Position numbers and translations under genes: made by a program. From contig CADEGF010000001.1 in the NCBI GenBank assembly GCA_902826815.1, positions 160,640-224,639 on the forward strand: 64,000 nt of DNA. The letters are read 5' to 3'. This document shows, piece by piece, positions 62,330 through 64,000 of the stretch (the stretch's first letter is position 1; each line of letters starts with the position of its first letter). Under the pieces are notes generated by a model. It searched no databases and was not told the DNA's origin. It worked only from the letters and a program-made list of their open reading frames with translations. The DNA is from an uncultured Mycobacteriaceae bacterium (GTDB lineage Bacteria > Actinomycetota > Actinomycetes > Mycobacteriales > Mycobacteriaceae).

Positions 62330-63709
62330 ATGGTCACATCGCTGTCGGACTACGACGATCGGACTTCCGCCGAGACGCGCACCCTTCTGGACTTCGTTTC
62401 GCGTACGCCCGCCGAAGCGATACCCGCCGACGTGGTGCACGAGAGCACAAGGTGCCTGCTCGACCACCTCGGTCTGGCAATCGCGGGCGCCGCCGAACCC
62501 GCCGCGGGCATCGCCAGGGCTCAATGCCTTCTGCTCGGCGGTGAACCCCAGGCCAGCGCGCTCGGCACAACAGACCGGCTGCGGATCACCGACGCTGCGC
62601 TGGTGAACGGAATTGCCTGTCATGCACTCGATTTCGACGACACCCATGTGCCAACGATTCTGCATCCGACCACTCCGCTCTATGCGGCGGGCGCCGCGCT
62701 GGCCGAGTGGCGAGGTAGCACCGGTATCGAACTGCTGGCCGCGCACGCGCTCGGCTATGAGCTCGCCGCCCGTGTCAGCAACGCGCTCTATCCCGAGCAT
62801 TACGATGCGGGCTGGCATATGACCGGCACCACCGGCGCGCTGGCGTCGGCGACGGTGGCGATCAGGCTGCTCGGCCTCGAGGGCCTGACCGCGACTCACT
62901 GCCTGAGCATCGCGGCGACTCAGGCGTCCGGGCACCGCGAGCAGTTCGGCACGATGACGAAGCCGTTCCACGCCGGTCACGCCGCGCAGGCCGGCGTGTG
63001 GGCAGGCCTGCTCGCCGCCGGCGGGTTCACCGGCGCGCCTGACCCGTTGCAGGGCCGTCGCGGCATGTTCGCGGTTATGGCCGCAGTAAGCACTCCCGAC
63101 GACCTGGTAAACGGGCTGGGTGAGCGGTGGCAGATCTTCGACAACGGGGTCAAGCCGTACGCGTGCGGCGTAGTGATCCATCCGGCCATCGACGCCGTCC
63201 GCGACCTGACGGTACGCAAGGGCTTGACTGCCGACCGGATCGAGAGCATCAAGCTGCATGTGCACCCGCTCGTTCGCGAGCTCACCGGAAAGACCGATCC
63301 CCGAACGGGTTTGGAGGGTAAGTTCTCGGTGACCTATGCCTGCTCGATCGCACTGCTCGAGGGCAGGGCGGCTGAGGAGCAGTTCTCCGACGAGTCGGTA
63401 CATCGCGGCGACGTCCGGGCACTGATGGCCAAGATCGAGGTCATCCCTGACGCAGGCGTTCCGCACACACAGGCGGGCGCGAGCGCGCTCACCGGTGACG
63501 GCGAAACGGTTGAGACGTGGGTCGATCACGCGCGCGGCACCCCAGGCAACCGGTTGACCGATGACGAGTTGCGGGATAAGTTCCACGGGCTCGCAGACAG
63601 CGTGATCGGACGCGATCGGGCGGAAAGGCTTGCAGACGCCGCCTTTTCGCTGAAGACGGGCGGCGATGTCGACGCGATGCTTGAACTCACCACGCCGCAG
63701 ATGCGCTGA
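62330..63709 (+). CDS. MmgE/PrpD family protein, copy 2
   Basis: 459 residues. Same family blocks as copy 1: GIACHALDFDDTHVPTILHP, HYDAGWHMTGTTGALASATV, QFGTMTKPFHAGHAAQAGVW and KPYACGVVIHPAIDAV. The two copies are clearly diverged, so they probably act on different but related acids or on two stages of one pathway. The ATG seems to be leaderless. The 3' end overlaps the convergent SDR gene by 23 nt. Confidence 0.9.
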   Translation: MVTSLSDYDDRTSAETRTLLDFVSRTPAEAIPADVVHESTRCLLDHLGLAIAGAAEPAAGIARAQCLLLGGEPQASALGTTDRLRITDAALVNGIACHALDFDDTHVPTILHPTTPLYAAGAALAEWRGSTGIELLAAHALGYELAARVSNALYPEHYDAGWHMTGTTGALASATVAIRLLGLEGLTATHCLSIAATQASGHREQFGTMTKPFHAGHAAQAGVWAGLLAAGGFTGAPDPLQGRRGMFAVMAAVSTPDDLVNGLGERWQIFDNGVKPYACGVVIHPAIDAVRDLTVRKGLTADRIESIKLHVHPLVRELTGKTDPRTGLEGKFSVTYACSIALLEGRAAEEQFSDESVHRGDVRALMAKIEVIPDAGVPHTQAGASALTGDGETVETWVDHARGTPGNRLTDDELRDKFHGLADSVIGRDRAERLADAAFSLKTGGDVDAMLELTTPQMR

Positions 63710-64000
63710 CGACCTCTGCTCCGTCGCAGTCGACGTGCACCACGGTGCCGGTCAGCTCGGCGGCGTCGGCGAAGGCCAGTCGCGCCACCTGAGAGGCGAT
63801 TTCGGCGCGGCAGCGGTCCAACTCAGAGCCATCCGAATCGACCCCGGGTGATACGGCGTTCACGGCCACACCCTGGTCGCGCAGTGCGGCCGCAAGAGCA
63901 ACGGTGAGACCGAGCAAGCCGTGCTTGGCAGCCGAAAGATGCACCCGCTCGGGGTCACCCGCGAGGGCATTACGTCCGAGAATGTTGACGATGCGGCCCC
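63687..64000 (-). CDS. Short-chain dehydrogenase/reductase family protein, 5' end outside window
   Basis: The C-terminal ~104 residues are visible: GRIVNILGRNALAGDPERVH then LSAAKHGLLGLTVALAAALR and VNAVSPG, ending GTVVHVDCDGAEVVSASAAW. These are the SDR catalytic helix, the NAVSPG loop and the C-terminal strand. In the usual YxxxK motif the Tyr position is Leu (LSAAK), while the Lys is kept, so the protein may be catalytically altered or non-enzymatic. The N-terminal cofactor half cannot be seen. Next to two MmgE/PrpD genes it may belong to the same acid-degrading pathway. Confidence 0.82.
   Translation of the reverse strand, partial: GRIVNILGRNALAGDPERVHLSAAKHGLLGLTVALAAALRDQGVAVNAVSPGVDSDGSELDRCRAEIASQVARLAFADAAELTGTVVHVDCDGAEVVSASAAW

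Noticed and set aside
1-64000. CRISPR arrays, tRNA/rRNA genes, transposases, integrases, prophage or toxin-antitoxin pairs
   Set aside because: None seen. The only mobile-type element supported is the 13E12 HNH gene.

Overview
This looks like a chromosomal segment of a high-GC mycobacterium, most likely a fast-growing environmental species (Mycolicibacterium type). The evidence is the set of envelope genes (AftD arabinosyltransferase, LpqI, DUF3068 protein, WS/DGAT), a 13E12-type HNH repeat gene, many FadE/FadD genes, and a complete dihydroxyacetone PTS, which slow-growing tuberculosis-group species lack. I see no rRNA, tRNA, CRISPR array, insertion sequence or replication origin. Genes are packed very tightly. 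Eleven of twelve convergent gene pairs overlap or are within 3 nt. The one exception is next to the 13E12 element.

Layout. 1-5535: dihydroxyacetone uptake and phosphorylation (aquaporin-type channel, DhaK, DhaL and a DhaM-HPr-EI fusion cut by the window edge), with a divergent IclR regulator and a near-ideal palindromic operator between them. 5525-15117: an ABC exporter and TetR, then an amine/nitrogen cluster built around a glutamine-synthetase-like ligase. Its parts are an RpiR regulator, a class II glutamine amidotransferase, the ligase, an APC permease, a class III aminotransferase and a FluG-type amidohydrolase. 15114-16460: an esterase with three LysM repeats and no visible export signal. 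16679-36563: envelope genes that follow the M. tuberculosis Rv0237-Rv0224c neighbourhood (lpqI, DUF2613, aftD, php-like lactonase, acyltransferase, DUF3068 protein, a large membrane protein, a glycosyltransferase, a methyltransferase). This block is interrupted by a GT1 glycosyltransferase, a zinc-ribbon/cyclase/AAA regulator, an acyl-CoA synthetase-like gene and a P450. 36619-41029: ALDH, an MBL-fold protein, a 13E12 gene with a decayed second C-terminal fragment, and a small conserved protein.

41026-64000: lipid and fatty-acid metabolism. It includes a FadE5/MaoC operon with a TetR regulator and two matching operator-like repeats, a two-subunit acyl-CoA dehydrogenase, arylamine N-acetyltransferase, a LuxR-TPR regulator, EchA1, acyltransferase-FadD-lipase, WS/DGAT, LipC, a fused two-domain FadE, two divergent MmgE/PrpD paralogues over tandem operators, and an SDR cut by the right edge. 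Sequence-level regulatory sites include a full KstR-type palindrome (52197-52210), a 7/8 KstR-like site before ALDH (36574-36587) and a perfect CRP-type palindrome (58653-58668). Together these suggest control by sterol/lipid and cAMP signals.

The best candidate for an undescribed system is the 8008-15117 cluster. It resembles gamma-glutamylated amine catabolism, but with a FluG-like ligase plus amidohydrolase pairing and no oxidase or aldehyde dehydrogenase. All functional statements come from reading motifs by eye. No database search was run.
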